Positions 44,258 to 57,321 of a DNA stretch of 64,000 bases are shown here, piece by piece (positions within the stretch are counted from its first letter, which is position 1; each line of letters starts with the position of its first letter). Where the stretch lies: NCBI GenBank assembly GCA_029582165.1, contig CM055874.1, forward strand, positions 46,201,769 to 46,265,768, read 5' to 3'. The notes under the pieces were generated by a model, which was given only the letters and a program-made list of their open reading frames with translations, made no database searches and was not told where the DNA came from. This stretch comes from Portulaca oleracea (lineage: Eukaryota; Streptophyta; Magnoliopsida; Caryophyllales; Portulacaceae). Position numbers and translations under genes: made by a program.

Positions 44258-46229
44258 TCGAGCCTTAGATTTTATGGCAAGTATACAGTCCCTGATCAAA
44301 AGAGGACCAAGTTAGGCCTAAGGGCAATTAAGAGTATCTTTGTAGGTTATGCTGAAAATTCTAAAGCATATAGGTTGTTGGACTTACAATCTAACACGAT
44401 TGTAGAGACTAGAGATGCAAAATTTTTTAAAAATTCTTTTATGTAATACGCTGCATCTCAACCAACACCTACAATTCGAAACTTTATTGATACACCATTA
44501 GAAATTGTTAATTCTGGTTCAAAAGATAAAAGGAATGAACTTGAATCAAATATAGAACTAAGAAGAAGCCAAAGGGCTAGAAAAGCTAAAGATTTTGGAC
44601 AAGAATTTGTTTCCTCCATATCATTTTTTTTTTTTTAGTAGAAGGTAGCAGGACAACAGTATTAGATCAAATGCCCATTGTGCTAAATGTTGATGATGAC
44701 CCTAAAACATTTAGTGAAGCTATGGCATCCAGAGACTCTGCATTCTGGAAGGAGGAAATAAATGATGAAATGGATTCAATATTGTCCAACAATACTTAGA
44801 TCCTAGTAGATTTACCTCCAGGTTCAAAGCCAATAGGATGTAAATGGGTATTTGGGAGGGAATATAACACTGATAGTTCTCTACAAACCTTTAAGGCTAG
44901 ACTAGTAGCTAAAGGTTTAACTCAAAAGGAAGGTATCGATTACATTGATACCTATACTCATGTAGAGAGAATTACATCCATTAGGATTCTGTTTGCATTA
45001 GCTTCAATTTTTAAGCTACATGTACATCATATGGATGTAAAAACAACCTTTTTAAATTGAGATTTAGAAGAAAATATGGAGCAACCTGAGGGCTTTATAA
45101 TACCAGAAAATGAAAGAAGGTGTGGAAATTGGTTAAATCCTTATATGGATTGAAATAAGCGCCCAAACAGTGTCATGAAAAGTTAGATGTTACGCTTCTT
45201 TCAAATGGTAATCTCCATAATAACTCGGATAAATGTATTTAATCGAAGTTTACAGACTCTTACAGAGTCATCATATGTCTCTATGTTGATGACATGCTCA
45301 TATTTGGAACCAATTTACATGGAATAAATGAAACTAATAAGTATCTCACTTCTCAATTTAAGATGAAGGATCTTAATGAAGTTGATACTATCTTAGGCAT
45401 AAAGGTTAAAAAGCACACTAAAGGTTTTGCATTAAGTCTGTCTCATTATATTGAGAAATTATTGACTAAGGTCAAACACCTCAATATAAAGGATGCCAAA
45501 ACTCCCTATGATCCAAGTGTTTGCTTAGTAGAGAACACAGGAAGGGTAGTTGCACAGTTGGAGTACGCTAGTGCTATAGGGAGTCTTATATATGTATACA
45601 ATGCACTGTACTTGGTCAGACATTGCATTTGTTGTGTGGAAATTATCAAGGTATACAAGTAAGCCAAGTGCAGAACATTGGAAAACCATTGTGAGAGTAC
45701 TTGGATACTTGAAAAGGACTATTTATTTATGCCTATTTTACAACAATTTTCCATCTGTTTTGGAGGGGTTCACAGATGCTAGTTGGATAACTAGCTCTAA
45801 GGATAATAAGTCAACATTGGGGTGGATATTTACCCTAGGAGGAGGAGCCATAGTTGGGCCTCTAAAAAGAAAACATGTATCTCATATTCTACTGTGAAAT
45901 CTGAGTTCATTGTTTTAGCAGCCACAACAAAGGAAGCAAAATGGCTAAGAGATCAATTGATGGATATTAAGTTCTGGCAACAACCTATATCAGCCATTTC
46001 CTTATACTGCGATAGTCAAGGTACCATGTCTCTATCTTACTGTAAAATCTATAATGGGAAGTCTAGACACATTAGCTTGATACATGCTTATGTGAGGCAA
46101 TTGATTCAAGATAGTGTTATAACTATCATCTATGTCAGATTAACTCTAAATCTAGCAGACCCTTTGATTGAAGGTTTACCAAAGGATTTGGTGAAGAGCA
46201 CCACTACTAGAATATATGATCTTTTGTAA
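44258..46229 (+). pseudogene. Copia pol: integrase end, RT and RNase H, with stops and frameshifts
   Basis: Starts inside pol with SIFVGYAENSKAYRLL (end of integrase), then a linker and RVT_2: FWKEEINDEMDSI, KARLVAKGLTQKEGIDY and CLYVDDMLIFGTN with the YVDD catalytic motif near 45280. RNase H follows (FTDASWITSSKDNKSTLGW, then FIVLAATTKEAKWL and LADPLIEGLPKDL). In-frame stops lie near 44444, 44636, 44798 and 45057, and frame changes near 45600 and 45880. It is dead. Probably the same element as the gag start at 29491, given collinear LTRs outside both. Confidence 0.85.
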
Positions 46230-46727
46230 CGGGAACCTTACCTTACTATAGTGAAAACTAGTTATAAGGTTTAAAGGGTAATAACGAGTTATAATAAGGT
46301 CAAATGAGTACTATGAATAGGATATAATGCATTTACTTACTTAGGAGGATGAGTCTTACTCTTAATGGAATCCATATAGATATGGAATCCACCTATATGA
46401 ATATTAGAGTGTGTGTGGCCACTCTAAATAAGAAGTTTATAGGATTTTAACTCTTGTACCTATTCACCGAACCGGGATGAGCACAAGGCCTCAATAGTGC
46501 TATAATAATAAGCTTATTCTGAAATATGGACTAGGTGTGATGTTGTGTTAGTGACTCCGGTCTTAATATTAAAAGATTTGGTTAAAGCTATCTGGCCACT
46601 AAATTCTTTTAAGATTTTGAATCACTTACACTAACTGATGGTTTAATCATATGACACCTTCAGATATGCAGTATCACAATAAGGACTATTTAAATTAAAT
46701 CACTCAACTTTCACTAACTAGTGGATC
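46230..46727 (+). other. Copia 3' untranslated stretch
   Basis: About 500 bp between the end of pol and the 3' LTR. No gene and no clear polypurine tract seen. Confidence 0.5.
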
Positions 46728-47711
46728 ATTGAATAGTTAGTAAAAGTTAATATGGAAATAAATGTATTGGTTCTATCAAATGTTCCACATGGATAGAATA
46801 GTGTTGTCTTTAGCTCCTAGAGAATATAAATAGGTATTCTTCATAATGTCCCACATGGATAAAATAAGATAACCTATAACTCTTTATAAGTTGGAATATT
46901 GGATGATAATATACTGACTTTTGAGGGTATTGGATTGTAATATACCGATCTTTACTATTGGATAACAATATTCCTAACCTTTATACTTAGGTGAGATTAT
47001 TATATCAACAAAGACTACGGAGGTGGTGACTGGTGAACTGGTCTCTTTGCTGACGTGATAGGTTAAGAGAAAATAATCGGCCCTTGCCTAATATCCTCAT
47101 TAACTCCTCCGTTTTCTCATTAACTCACGTTAAAAAAAAATCGACCCTAACACAGTGACTAAGGGGTGGTGAATCAGTCTGCGAACTAACATGGCACATA
47201 ACCAACCACTGTCTAGTAATGTGGGTTAGTGAGAAAAACAGAGGGGTTAACATAGTTATTAGCTTGGGGTAGGTTTTTTTTTTCCCGTCCGCCACCTACA
47301 CCAATATGAAGGTCGGTTCACCATCCCCTTAGTTACTGTTGGTATGATAATGTCACCTAGGTATAAATATCAGGGATATTATTGTTCAATAGTAAAAATC
47401 GGTATATTACAATTCAATACCCTCAAAGGTCGGTATATTATCATCAAATTTTTTTATAAGTTAAAGAGTCATATGAGTTTTTAAATAAATAAACTATACA
47501 CTGGGATAACCTGTGCTTGGGTTAAGGTTCAATACGAATAATAACATTTATTTATTAGGCGCTTTTGACGCTTATTAGGCGCATTTGGCACGTGAGCTCA
47601 GAACCTAGGAGCAGACAACACAATAACATTTATTTATTATTTTTTCTTTTTTAAACAATTAATACAATTCATGGATAGAATCAGCTATTTACGACTTTCA
47701 ATCCTATCCAA
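46728..47711 (+). mobile_element. Copia LTR, right copy, with a MITE inside
   Basis: Collinear with 28828-29287: TTGAATAGTTAGTAAAAGTT, CAAATGTTCCACATGGATAG, CCTAGAGAATATAAATA, AAAGAGTCATATGAGTTT, and the end CAATCCTATCCAAC. The MITE at 46893-47452 interrupts it. Confidence 0.7.
46893..47452. mobile_element. Mutator-type MITE (560 bp) in copia LTR
   Basis: TTATAAGTT flanks it at 46884-46892 and 47454-47462, a 9-bp duplication; the uninterrupted LTR at 28981 has one copy of the site. Inverted arms of about 100 bp contain repeated TTGGATGATAATATAC and GTAATATACCGA units. Same family as 58646-59043. Confidence 0.8.
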
Positions 47712-47929
47712 CTGTATGGGAAGCATTGTTCCTTTCCCTTCGCGCTTCCAACTTAGGGCACAACTTCTTTAGATAGTCAAAACTCTCTACCACGTGAAAG
47801 CCAAGTTGTTCACTTAAACTCTACTTTAAACCTCAAATGAAAGTGTCAAGATATACCTTCGTAGGAATTGAATAAAACTGGTGGCATGAGATAACTTAGC
47901 ATGCCACCTCCCGTAATAGGAGGAGATGT

Positions 47930-48984
47930 GCTTGTCTTATCCTTGACGAATCACCATTACATCAGATAAGGTCACCTTATCTTTCTCAAAGTCTTGCGCA
48001 AGGAGGACCAGTCTCCTCGAGTCTCTAGGAGACAAGTGTAGTACCAATTCAGAGCTCCCTTCTTCGGTGATGAGGAGAACACAACTGCATAGTACTCGGT
48101 CCTGATGCCTCGAAGGGGCACCACCCTGTTGAACTTCCACACATAGTGGGTCAGGTTTTCAGGTGGACTAAACTTCTTCAAGGGGATATCCATCTTTTCA
48201 GAGATTGACTTTGGTAGTGACCTGAGTTGGTGGCTCAAGGTCGAGAATCTGGTTGGAGAACATGGGAATTTGACCATTAGGCTTTTAAAATCATTGAGCT
48301 AACCTTTGATCCGTTGGATGGTAGGATCATCTTGAAGGTTTGCCTTGGACTTAGACTTCACTTGAACCGAAGGTAGGGTAGCTACTGAAGGTGGTAGCTC
48401 AGGTATAGGGTTGTCTTTCAGGTGGACGACCCTTTCGTACGGGTATTTTCCCCTGCTTTACCCTTGTTTTTATCTACTGTAGGAAGACGAAGACGGGTTG
48501 AACTTTTGGGAATATCTTCTTCATCACTGATACCAATGTGAGTACTAATATGTTGAACGGCCTCTAGAACCCTATTCAGAATGTATTGCTGTTGCTCTAT
48601 CTGCTGGTTTTGTTGTTTGATGAGTTGATGTTGTCCAATGGCGTGCTCTTCGACTTTCTCCTCTTTGCTAGAGTGCGGCAAATGTGATCGACCCTTGCAT
48701 CTTGTTGAACATCTCATCCAGGTATTCGTCAAGGTTGCATTGGGTTGCCCGTTGCTTTGGTTGTTCTCACTATGCTTTTCGGCTATGTCGAACTGTAGGC
48801 CGCGGGACACTCTATGTTTAGAATATGGAGGGACATAGTTCGGGTTACAGATGATTAGCTCGGATGGTCTTAAAATCCAAGCTTTGTGTTGATCCCCTAT
48901 TATGCATGTACAAGAAACGTCGAGACTTGGGGCTTTGACCTTGACACTAGAGAAACAAAGGGAAACCCACGCCGATGCATGCAA
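47930..48984 (-). pseudogene. Ty3/gypsy gag, minus strand, frameshifted
   Basis: Read on the minus strand. The N-terminal part (48984-48418) has a Gln-rich coiled-coil stretch HQLIKQQNQQIEQQQYILN. After a gap the core gag domain (about 48190-47960) shows FSPPENLTHYVWKFN, then SSPKKGALNWYYTCLLETRG, the usual WY motif of Retrotrans_gag. The frame changes near 47985, where DKVTLSDVMVIRQG continues in another frame. No zinc knuckle, protease or RT follows, so it is a truncated copy. Confidence 0.7.
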
Positions 48985-50200
48985 GTCCTAACTAAACTTT
49001 ATGCTACTTCCAAAAATGTAAGACACCTATATGCTGACTTAGAAAAGCCTCACCCATGAAATGGGTTTGCATGTCCTAGACCCTATATGTTCCTAAGACA
49101 AACAACAACATTTTTTGCAAGAAATCATTATGAAGGGCCAGACAAAGTAAAAAAACGATCAACTAAATATAAATTAGAAAGCTCAATTGATCGATTCTCT
49201 AAATGGATGGGCCGAAACCACGGGCCGACCATTCTAAAAGAGAATTTATCAGTTGGGCGACTAATGAATATATCTTAATTCAAGCTGTAATGGCTATTAT
49301 ATATGGAATAAGATAATGCTCAAGAAACTAATCGTTTAACCTTTATTTAGACATTCTTTTTTTTTTTTTTATGACATGAAACATTTATTTATACTCATGG
49401 AAAGTGGGTATTGTAAAGGATTGAATAAAGCCAACAAAAGACGAGTTAATAACTAAACTTATTTAATCCACCATGTATGGGCTTACCAACGGGCTGGTCA
49501 TGAATTTTTTGAACTTAATAATTAAACTTATAAATCGATTTTCTCTAGCCTCGTGACTATTAAAACAACATAAGCTAACTTGGTTTGATTATTAGTCAAT
49601 TTTTTATGGACCCCAACTAGGAGAATATTGAAAGGGTCGAATAAAATCATCAAAGGCGAGTCAAAGTGAATTAATAAACAAGGATACTTAACCCTTAAAA
49701 TGGATGGGACTAACAACACTGGGCCGACCATTTAAAATTAAAGTTAAGCAACTGAGATTATAAACTCAAGTTTTCCTGTAACCCGATTATTGCACGACTA
49801 AGACAATATCTCTAAATTAGGTCCGACTCTAATGAAAACTTAAAACACATAAACACATATTTACACATGGCATACAACATGATGTGTGTCCTAAACTAAG
49901 GCTCTAAGTTGAAAAAGGGTTTAACTGGCTGGATAAAGGCTTTGCAGCTCATGTCTCGAGACTTCGACCCGATGCATTTTCCCTGTAAGAGTACTACTGC
50001 AATTCAAATGTATGGGGTGTTGCTCTTAGAAGCTCAAATGGAGACCTCTTAGAGTGAGACATGAGTGGATGTGATGACTGAAGCTCAAATTGGTGTAAAT
50101 ACACCATTCTGAATATAACCAATCCGACATATCATGGGTTATATTTTAAGTTATTCCTAAATTGTCGCTTTGAATACTCCGACGCCAATAAATGACAAAA
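48985..50200 (-). other. Leader region of the gypsy fragment with ~0.5-kb-spaced degenerate repeats
   Basis: No gene. Phrases such as AAATGGATGGG and GGGCCGACCATT recur at about 49200-49235 and 49695-49730, with related GAATAAA...AAG-CGAGT text between. No primer site or LTR end is visible. Confidence 0.4.
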
Positions 50201-51978
50201 AAGTAGCTCGACATATGCAATGCTTTATGCCTAAAAGTAAATGGTTTAAAAGATGTAAACCTAAAATTTAATATAAACCTAAAATTTAATATTCCTTCCA
50301 AAAGATTAGAGACACCAAACTTTTTTCAAGTTTTTTAATTTAGAAAATATATTTTATTAAATAAAAAAATTATCAGTAAAGATAAAGGTTGACCTAGTTG
50401 TCATGGTTGACAACCACTATAAAATTTTTCTAACTATAATTTTTTTTCTAATGAGGGTAATACTTATAATTGAGTACACAATATAAATTTAAAATTTATT
50501 GGTGAATATCTAAACTTTCTAAATTTTAATATGTAGGTATGAGTTTTCCACAAGAACTCTCATTTTTGTATCTTTATCCTTTACTATCCTTTCCTTTACT
50601 ATATAGTAAAAGAAAATAAGTGCAATGTTATGATGTACTTCTCTTTTGCAGTATGCTTAGAGTGTTAGGTTAGCTCATTTATTGAGCTGTTAAAAACAGG
50701 CTCAACTTTTGCTCAAGTTGAGAGGTGTCTTTCTTGTAGTTCTTGGAGTACAAGTGCTTCTCCAATTCAGCAGAGTCATACATACTTTCTTTTTTTTTTT
50801 GCTGTATTTTTCTTTGTTTATTTTTTTGCTCTATTTTCTCTTTCTTTAGTGTATTTATCTTTCTTCATCATTTTCATTTTCTTGCTCTATCTTCTACTTA
50901 CTCCTCATGATAATACATTTGTTCCTCCCTTTTCTCTTTGATTCCCATTTGGGAATATGCGCCCTAACTCCTAGAGTCTTAGAAATCGGGTTTGCTCGTC
51001 CCTTCATATTTTCTCTCTGCTCGTGTTTCAAAATCAGATACTACCCAACTACTATTCACCATCTGCCATCACTATACCAAAGCCGAATTCATAGCAATCC
51101 TTTTTAAGGAAAATAAAAAAATAATAAGCTCTTCATATTTTACAGGTTTAACTAAATTGAAATTTCAAACTAAACATTTTTTTAATGCAACAGACTAAAC
51201 ACTTTTTTTGATAACTATATGTGAAAATATGTATAATTCACTTTTAATGACATAATTTATAATAAATTATTGTATGAAACTGTCATTAAATTCATAAATA
51301 ATAAATAAAGGATTAGTTCATACTTCATACGTGTTAATTCAACAAAAAAAAAATTATTGACTATAATTTCTTAAAAGAAAGTTTAGGAAATATAACTTAA
51401 CTACTAGACTCGATATATTTATAAATTTAGAAAAAAAAGATAAATATTTTTAAAGGAGATTAATCTTTCTTATGAATGTAAAAAAAAAAAGAAAAAGAAA
51501 AAGAATCAAAGAAAAAGAAAAAGAATCAAAGACCCGTCCATAGGACGGACATTATCACTAGTATTTTCCTATTTTTTGGATTGGTAATTATTTCCAATCC
51601 AATCCAATTCAATTCAATCCAAACCTTACACAATTTTCCAAAAAACATCCTCTCTAACAACACAATTCCTCTAAAAAAAGCATCATAACTTATTCAATCC
51701 AATCCAATCCATCTATACCTTATTTTATTTAATCCAAAGAACATGGTTATAGATATAAATAAGACGTAGGTATAGGTCAATGCAACGCATATCCACACCT
51801 TTTTCGCCCCTTGAAACTATTACAGAAGAGTTTTATCATTCCACGTTAAACTATACAAAATAAAGAATGAATGGATAGTCCTCACTCATGCAATTTTCTT
51901 CCTTGAGCGTTTTCTACAACTAACTAGTAGTATGAATGCTTTATTATATATAGTATTATGCCTAACCAGATTAGTATA
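50201..51978. other. Spacer, no gene recognised
   Basis: AT-rich. Contains an AAAAAGAAAAAGAATCAAAG duplication (51490-51532) and an AATCCAATCC-type repeat (about 51593-51625 and 51696-51712). Nothing coding. Confidence 0.5.
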
Positions 51979-53127
51979 CGGTTTTGCTATACGTCGCCCT
52001 AAGGGCGACAAATAAAGAGAATCTTATCAATTTCAAATTTTATTAATAAGGAATAGTATTGGAATCATTTTTAATTAGATATAAGAAGATATCCAAAAAT
52101 AAAACAAACTCATTTTTACCTAATTTAAAAATGAGTGACGAAAATGTTCTCACCCCTCCCAGGCACGTCATCTCCCTTATTCATCATCTGTCCGACATCC
52201 ATTCCGGCCCCCCACCGCGGATGCTGATTACTTTGATGGATGGCAGGGAACTTCCAAGAGATGGAATAAGACTGTCTTTCTCACTGGATGGCATAAAGGA
52301 ACAATGCTCGAGATATACTATCAAGTACTGGAAACAAGGGAATAGCACTTTCAATTAAATATGCGGAAATCTTCAATATTCATTACTGCTCAATCAAGGG
52401 CGACAACTTTGCCTATTACTGGAATAACGGGGTGGCTTCTTAAAGCCTTCGTGTCCCCACAAACGATAGAATGAACAGTTACCAATTGTAATAGTCACCC
52501 AATGGTTGCTACTCCTTGATTTGCTTCTATTTAAATCAATGGAAACCACAGTCCATCTCCCCTGGTATCCGTCCATGTCGACTACCACCATCCGTTGGTT
52601 CTATCACCATGTCTAGTCTTCGTGAACAACCACAACCACTGGGTGGACTTCTCTTGTATGTCGATTTATCAAAATTTTCCATTATTTTTGCAGTTTTTTG
52701 AGAAACTATTTACAGAATTTAGACTTCCTTGACCAAATGATTTTGTGACAGGGGAAATCGTTGCACTAAAAGATGATTCACATCCACTGAGAATTTGGAG
52801 CCAAATAGTGTTAGATTTATGAAGCATGATTTAGTTGGAATTGCTTCCAGTGTCCACATTAAGCTTTTAAAAATCAAAGTGTCAGATTAAATCAATCAGA
52901 CCACAATTTGCAACATAATAATTCAACGAATCCTTCCTAATTTAAACATTAAGTTTCTATATGCTTGAGGGCATTTAAATTAGATAAAATCAATTTATTT
53001 TGTTGATGTGATATCTTTTTTTTTTATCAAATTAATAAAGATTTCAATAATATTCCATATTAATAAAATCTGGAATTGATAAGATTCTTTTTATTTTTCG
53101 CCCTTAGGGCGATGTATAACAAAACCG
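51979..53127. mobile_element. DNA transposon with ~90-bp terminal inverted repeats (1149 bp)
   Basis: Left end CGGTTTTGCTATACGTCGCC, right end (complement) CGGTTTTGTTATACATCGCC, then TAAGGGCG, AATCTTATCAATT and TTTTATTAATA on both arms. ATA flanks each side. The ends carry the small palindrome CGCCCTAAGGGCG. There is no transposase; the interior has only a 99-codon frame (52059-52358) I do not recognise. Superfamily unclear. Confidence 0.75.
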
Positions 53128-53156
53128 ATATTTTTAACGGAACATCATTTAATGTA

Positions 53157-53383
53157 CTCCTCTGTTTTATATTAATTATTACTCAGTTGGCTATTATAAT
53201 CTTCAATATTATTTTTTATTTGATAATTTTTGATATAATATTTTATTAACAATTGTGATATTATACTTTTAAGATAATTTTTAAATAACAAATTATTGTG
53301 TATATTGAGAAATTTATGGTCAAAATTGTTACAGTTTGACTGCACAATTTCTAAAGAGGACAATTAATATGGAACTGAGTGAG
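53157..53383. mobile_element. Stowaway-type MITE
   Basis: Ends CTCCTCTGTTTTATATTAAT and, on the complement, CTCACTCAGTTCCATATTAA, flanked by TA. The right arm matches the outer MITE at 27133-27944. Confidence 0.75.
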
Positions 53384-56175
53384 TAATACTTTGTGTTAAT
53401 GTTAGAGGAGGGAGAAGAATGTTAATACTAGATATAGTAAGATTGACAATTATTTTTAGATTTTCATTAAAAAATGAACTATTATTATGGGACAAAAGGA
53501 GTATATTGTTTTATTGTGCATATACATGTACATTACCTCGCATATGGTTTTGTTTTTAATGTTTTGTTAGAAATTTGATATCTGACTATGCCTCTAGCGC
53601 GTTAACAATAAATAGCAACAACTATTAACATAGATTCACGTTTTTCACCTGTTTATAGAGATTCAATTATAGGCAGATTGCTTTCAAAAAAAAAAAAATT
53701 ATAGGCAGATTGTTTCAACTGAAAAAAGTTACCTACGGATTCCCATTTATTTATCTTGCTTCATGGTTTGACGATTTTTATTTTTTTCCCCTTCTAGGTC
53801 GCAAATTAATGTTTAATACTAGCTAATCCTAAGTTTTTGAGCCATATAATTCTTTTTTTTATCTGTTCTCCTACCAGGAAAGAAAAATTTATGCATTGAC
53901 CAATGAACCTTTGAATTGTTTGATGTAACCTTTGAAAAAGTATGACCGGTATATATTGGGTTTAAATAAAGATGAGTCAAACATATACTGAACTTTGAAA
54001 AGTACTGCTGTATTTTGGATTCGGGTTGATTTGACGGATTATGAGCCAACCTTTTTTCCCTTTTTTATTAGAAAAAGCTATTTTGAAATATTCTTGTCCA
54101 ACATATACAGAATATGCTATTGTCGTAAAATTATAATGAATATTTTGACTTAAACTAAATAAAGAAATGATGTAAGATCAAATTGTACTCGTAGTTTCAT
54201 ATCCACCCATCACAATCCAAAATTACCATTTGCAAATTGTAAAATCCTACAAAGTAGCTAGTAAAAACTCATAGTCAACATCATCACACTCTTATAACAC
54301 TCACTCTTTATGCCAATATATCAAAATTAAATTTTTTTTATTTTTTAAATTTGTTAATTTTTGGTAATTTTGGATAAAAACTGATAAATTTGGATAAATT
54401 AGAATTACCCATAAATTTGACATGCCTTAATGTGCACTTGAAATACACGCATATAATTAATGTCCCTACCTTATATCCTAAATAAATTATTCTAGTTTGA
54501 CTAATGAGGTCAAATTTTTTAAGTTTTGACCATTAATTTTCAAATTATATATTGAGTTAATGTACAATTAGATTTATAATGAAAAATATTTTTATTTAAA
54601 TATAATATTACAAGTTTTATTAAGATAAAATGTAAAAAATTAATAGTTAAAGTCTTACCTTGAAGACTTTGTAAAAGTAAAATAGACATTAGCTTTTATT
54701 AAGATAAAAGGTGAAAATGATATATTGAGTTAATGGAGAGAGTATTTGTTTTGGTGATGGTGTGTCAGATTGCTGTCCAATGAATCTAATTATGATTAGC
54801 ATATATAGTCAAACAATTTGCATATCAAAGTTCTCAGATCTATAACTTACTTCTATTGATTGCTTGCATTTTATTTTTTTTGACAAATTACAGTCATCAA
54901 GCCCTTTATTAATCATCATCAAATGTGCCCAAAAGAACAGGAACAATAGCCAAAACTATAGCATCCGAATGACAATTGCTTTCTTGTTAACTGAACCTTG
55001 ATTAATACAATATTCAATAACATGTTATTTTTGAGTTTTTAGTTCTTCAAACTTTGTTAATTTGGACGGAAATTCTAAAATGGGAAGAACTTTTATTTAG
55101 TGACATTTTTAATATTCAATAATATTTTTATGACTAATAAGTGATATTATGATGAATTTTTAATACGGATTTGATTAATAATTTTTTAATGGATAACTTT
55201 TACCACAACCACCATATAAATTATGAGTCATGCCTATATTTATAAAAAAAGTCACTACGAATTTATACATTATAACTTTACCATAAGGCAGGTTTATATA
55301 ATACTTATTGTAACTTGGACTTATTTCATGTATTGTATAGTTGATGCAAAGATGCTAGAAGCGATGATAGCCCATGAACACTGGAAATAGAGGAAGGGCT
55401 ATTAAGCCTATCATTGCACGACAATTTTTGTGACATCTTAAATTAGTTTCAGTTGTTTTCGTTCTTGGCAATTTCATATGACTATTATATTTTCCACATA
55501 TGACTAAATATAATTGTGTTGTTAATTACATGTTACTTTTTGACAACACAAAAAGAAAAGACTAAATAGTATAATTATGTGCTCTCAGTTCTTAGGTTGA
55601 CTTTTGCATGATTTCATTTGACCAATTAATTAGTTTTTGAGTAATGGCTTCGCTTTTGTGATTTTGTCATATTAAATGAAATATTACATATAATCACTCT
55701 CAAGTCTCAAACCATGAGTACAATATATAGTCGTATGAAAGAAGAATAGAGCTTGTGGAACTCATGCACAACTGCAGAATTGACTTCCGGAACCAGTATA
55801 GTAATAGGCATGCATGCACTAACAATTCATGTAAAAATAGTGACAAATTCAAGCCATACAGTGGTACGAGGGATTGGAATGACAGAGAAATTAAACTATT
55901 AATATCAGCAAATAAAAATCATCAATAACAGCAACAGTTGATGTATTGACTAAATCCACATCACCAGAAGAAGAATTTCTTAACTCAATTCAACAAGATT
56001 GATAGGTTTGAATCAATTTTCTTGATCAGAATAGTAAAAATACAATTCAAAAGGAGCGTAAGAACATCCGCAATGGTGGACATGAGTTATACTTGCTGGA
56101 TAAGGTGGAAGTAGTACGACCCTCACGTAAAGTTAAAGTTAAGCTCTTCATATTAACTTGCTTTCCAATGGTAAG
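53384..56175. other. Spacer, no gene recognised
   Basis: 2.8 kb of AT-rich DNA. 54866-54990 could be the tail of a minus-strand LINE (see separate entry). 54485-54610 has decayed MITE-like text (TTTGACTAATGAGGTCAA). Nothing coding. Confidence 0.5.
54866..54990 (-). mobile_element. Possible 5'-truncated LINE tail
   Basis: On the minus strand a short Leu/Val-rich frame ends at GATGATTAATAAAGGGC, then TAATTTGTCAAAAAAAATAA, resembling LINE 3' ends with a short poly(A). No clear target duplication. Confidence 0.3.
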
Positions 56176-57316
56176 TGTTGGGTCTATGGTCAAGGACCTT
56201 CGTCTCTAGTCTGTCAAGGACCTCCAACGAGGTTTTTAATGAAAGATAAAAGAAGCAGTCGAAAAGGGAAGTTAATTAATTTGATTAGCAAAATCAGTGA
56301 TTATTATCTTCCACTCTCACCATAAATAAACTGATTATGTTGTATTATTTGGCAGGATCAAAATCTCCAATCAAAGGCAACTCAAAGAAAGGAAAAGGTT
56401 GCAAATAAACGGAAAGATCAAAATAAGGAAGGAAGATCCCAAGGCAAGCAAGGAAAGAAGATTTCCAACGGATCTCAAGCTGCTTATAAACAAGAAGACT
56501 CAAGGCTAAGATACTCAAGCGATTCCAAGGAAGAAATCGAAGAGTAGGAAATCCGTGAGGATTTCTGAATGTAGTCTGTGAGAAACGAGTTTTTGTGTTC
56601 TGTGTTGAGCCAATCAAGGACATTGGCTAGATGAGTTGTGAATCCTCAAAGGATCTAAGATTTGAAAGAGTGTGTTCTGCACCAAAGTGAATTTGGTGTG
56701 TGCTTGTCAAAACATCTTTTGAAAGTGCCCTTCAGTCAGTCACTCCTCGAGCAGTTGCTACAAGGACCTTACCACTTGAGCAACCAGGTTTACTCTGTTC
56801 TATATTTTGCTTAAAGTGATTGAATAAAGGAAGTTATTCATTAATATATCTCATTGCCCTTTATAACAGTGAAGGTGAGTTCTTAATCTAACGTCATTTA
56901 TCTTACAAAAAATTATTCGGAGGTACCCTAACTTTTGGTGAAATGTTTTTCAGGTACCTCAACTTTTCAAAACTCATTTTGAGGTACCCTTAATTTTTTG
57001 GGTTAGTAATTATTTGGTGTTTTTCCAGCCATCAATTTTATTAAGTGACCGAAATACTCTTATTCTTCTTCTTCAAGGGTATTTCTTCAAAAATGGAAGA
57101 CCAAGGGTATTTAGGTCACTAACCAAATTGATGACCGGAAAAGCACCTAATAATTTCTAACCCAAAAATTAAGGGTACCCCAAAATGGGTTTTGAAAAGT
57201 TGGGGTACTTGAAAAACATTTCACCAAAAGTTAGGGTACCTCCGAGTAATTTTTTATTTATCTTAAGTGTGCTGAATATTTATAAACCCTATTCACCCCC
57301 CTCTAGGGTTCTTTAA
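56176..57316 (+). mobile_element. Solo copia LTR with MITE inside
   Basis: Starts TGTTGGGTCTATGG and ends CTCTAGGGTTCTTTAA; GTAAG flanks both sides (56171-56175, 57317-57321). It shares GATTCCAAGGAAGAAATCG and CCCTATTCACCCCCCTCTA with the LTR at 9174-9752. No internal region, so it arose by LTR-LTR recombination. Without the MITE and its duplication it is about 780 bp. Confidence 0.85.
56906..57255. mobile_element. Mutator-type MITE (350 bp) in solo LTR
   Basis: ATTTATCTTA flanks it (56896-56905, 57256-57265), a 10-bp duplication. Arms of about 125 bp are inverted copies: AAAAAATTATTCGGAGGTAC and, on the complement, AAAAAATTACTCGGAGGTAC, followed by CCTAACTTTTGGTGAAATGT on both. Confidence 0.9.
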
Positions 57317-57321
57317 GTAAG

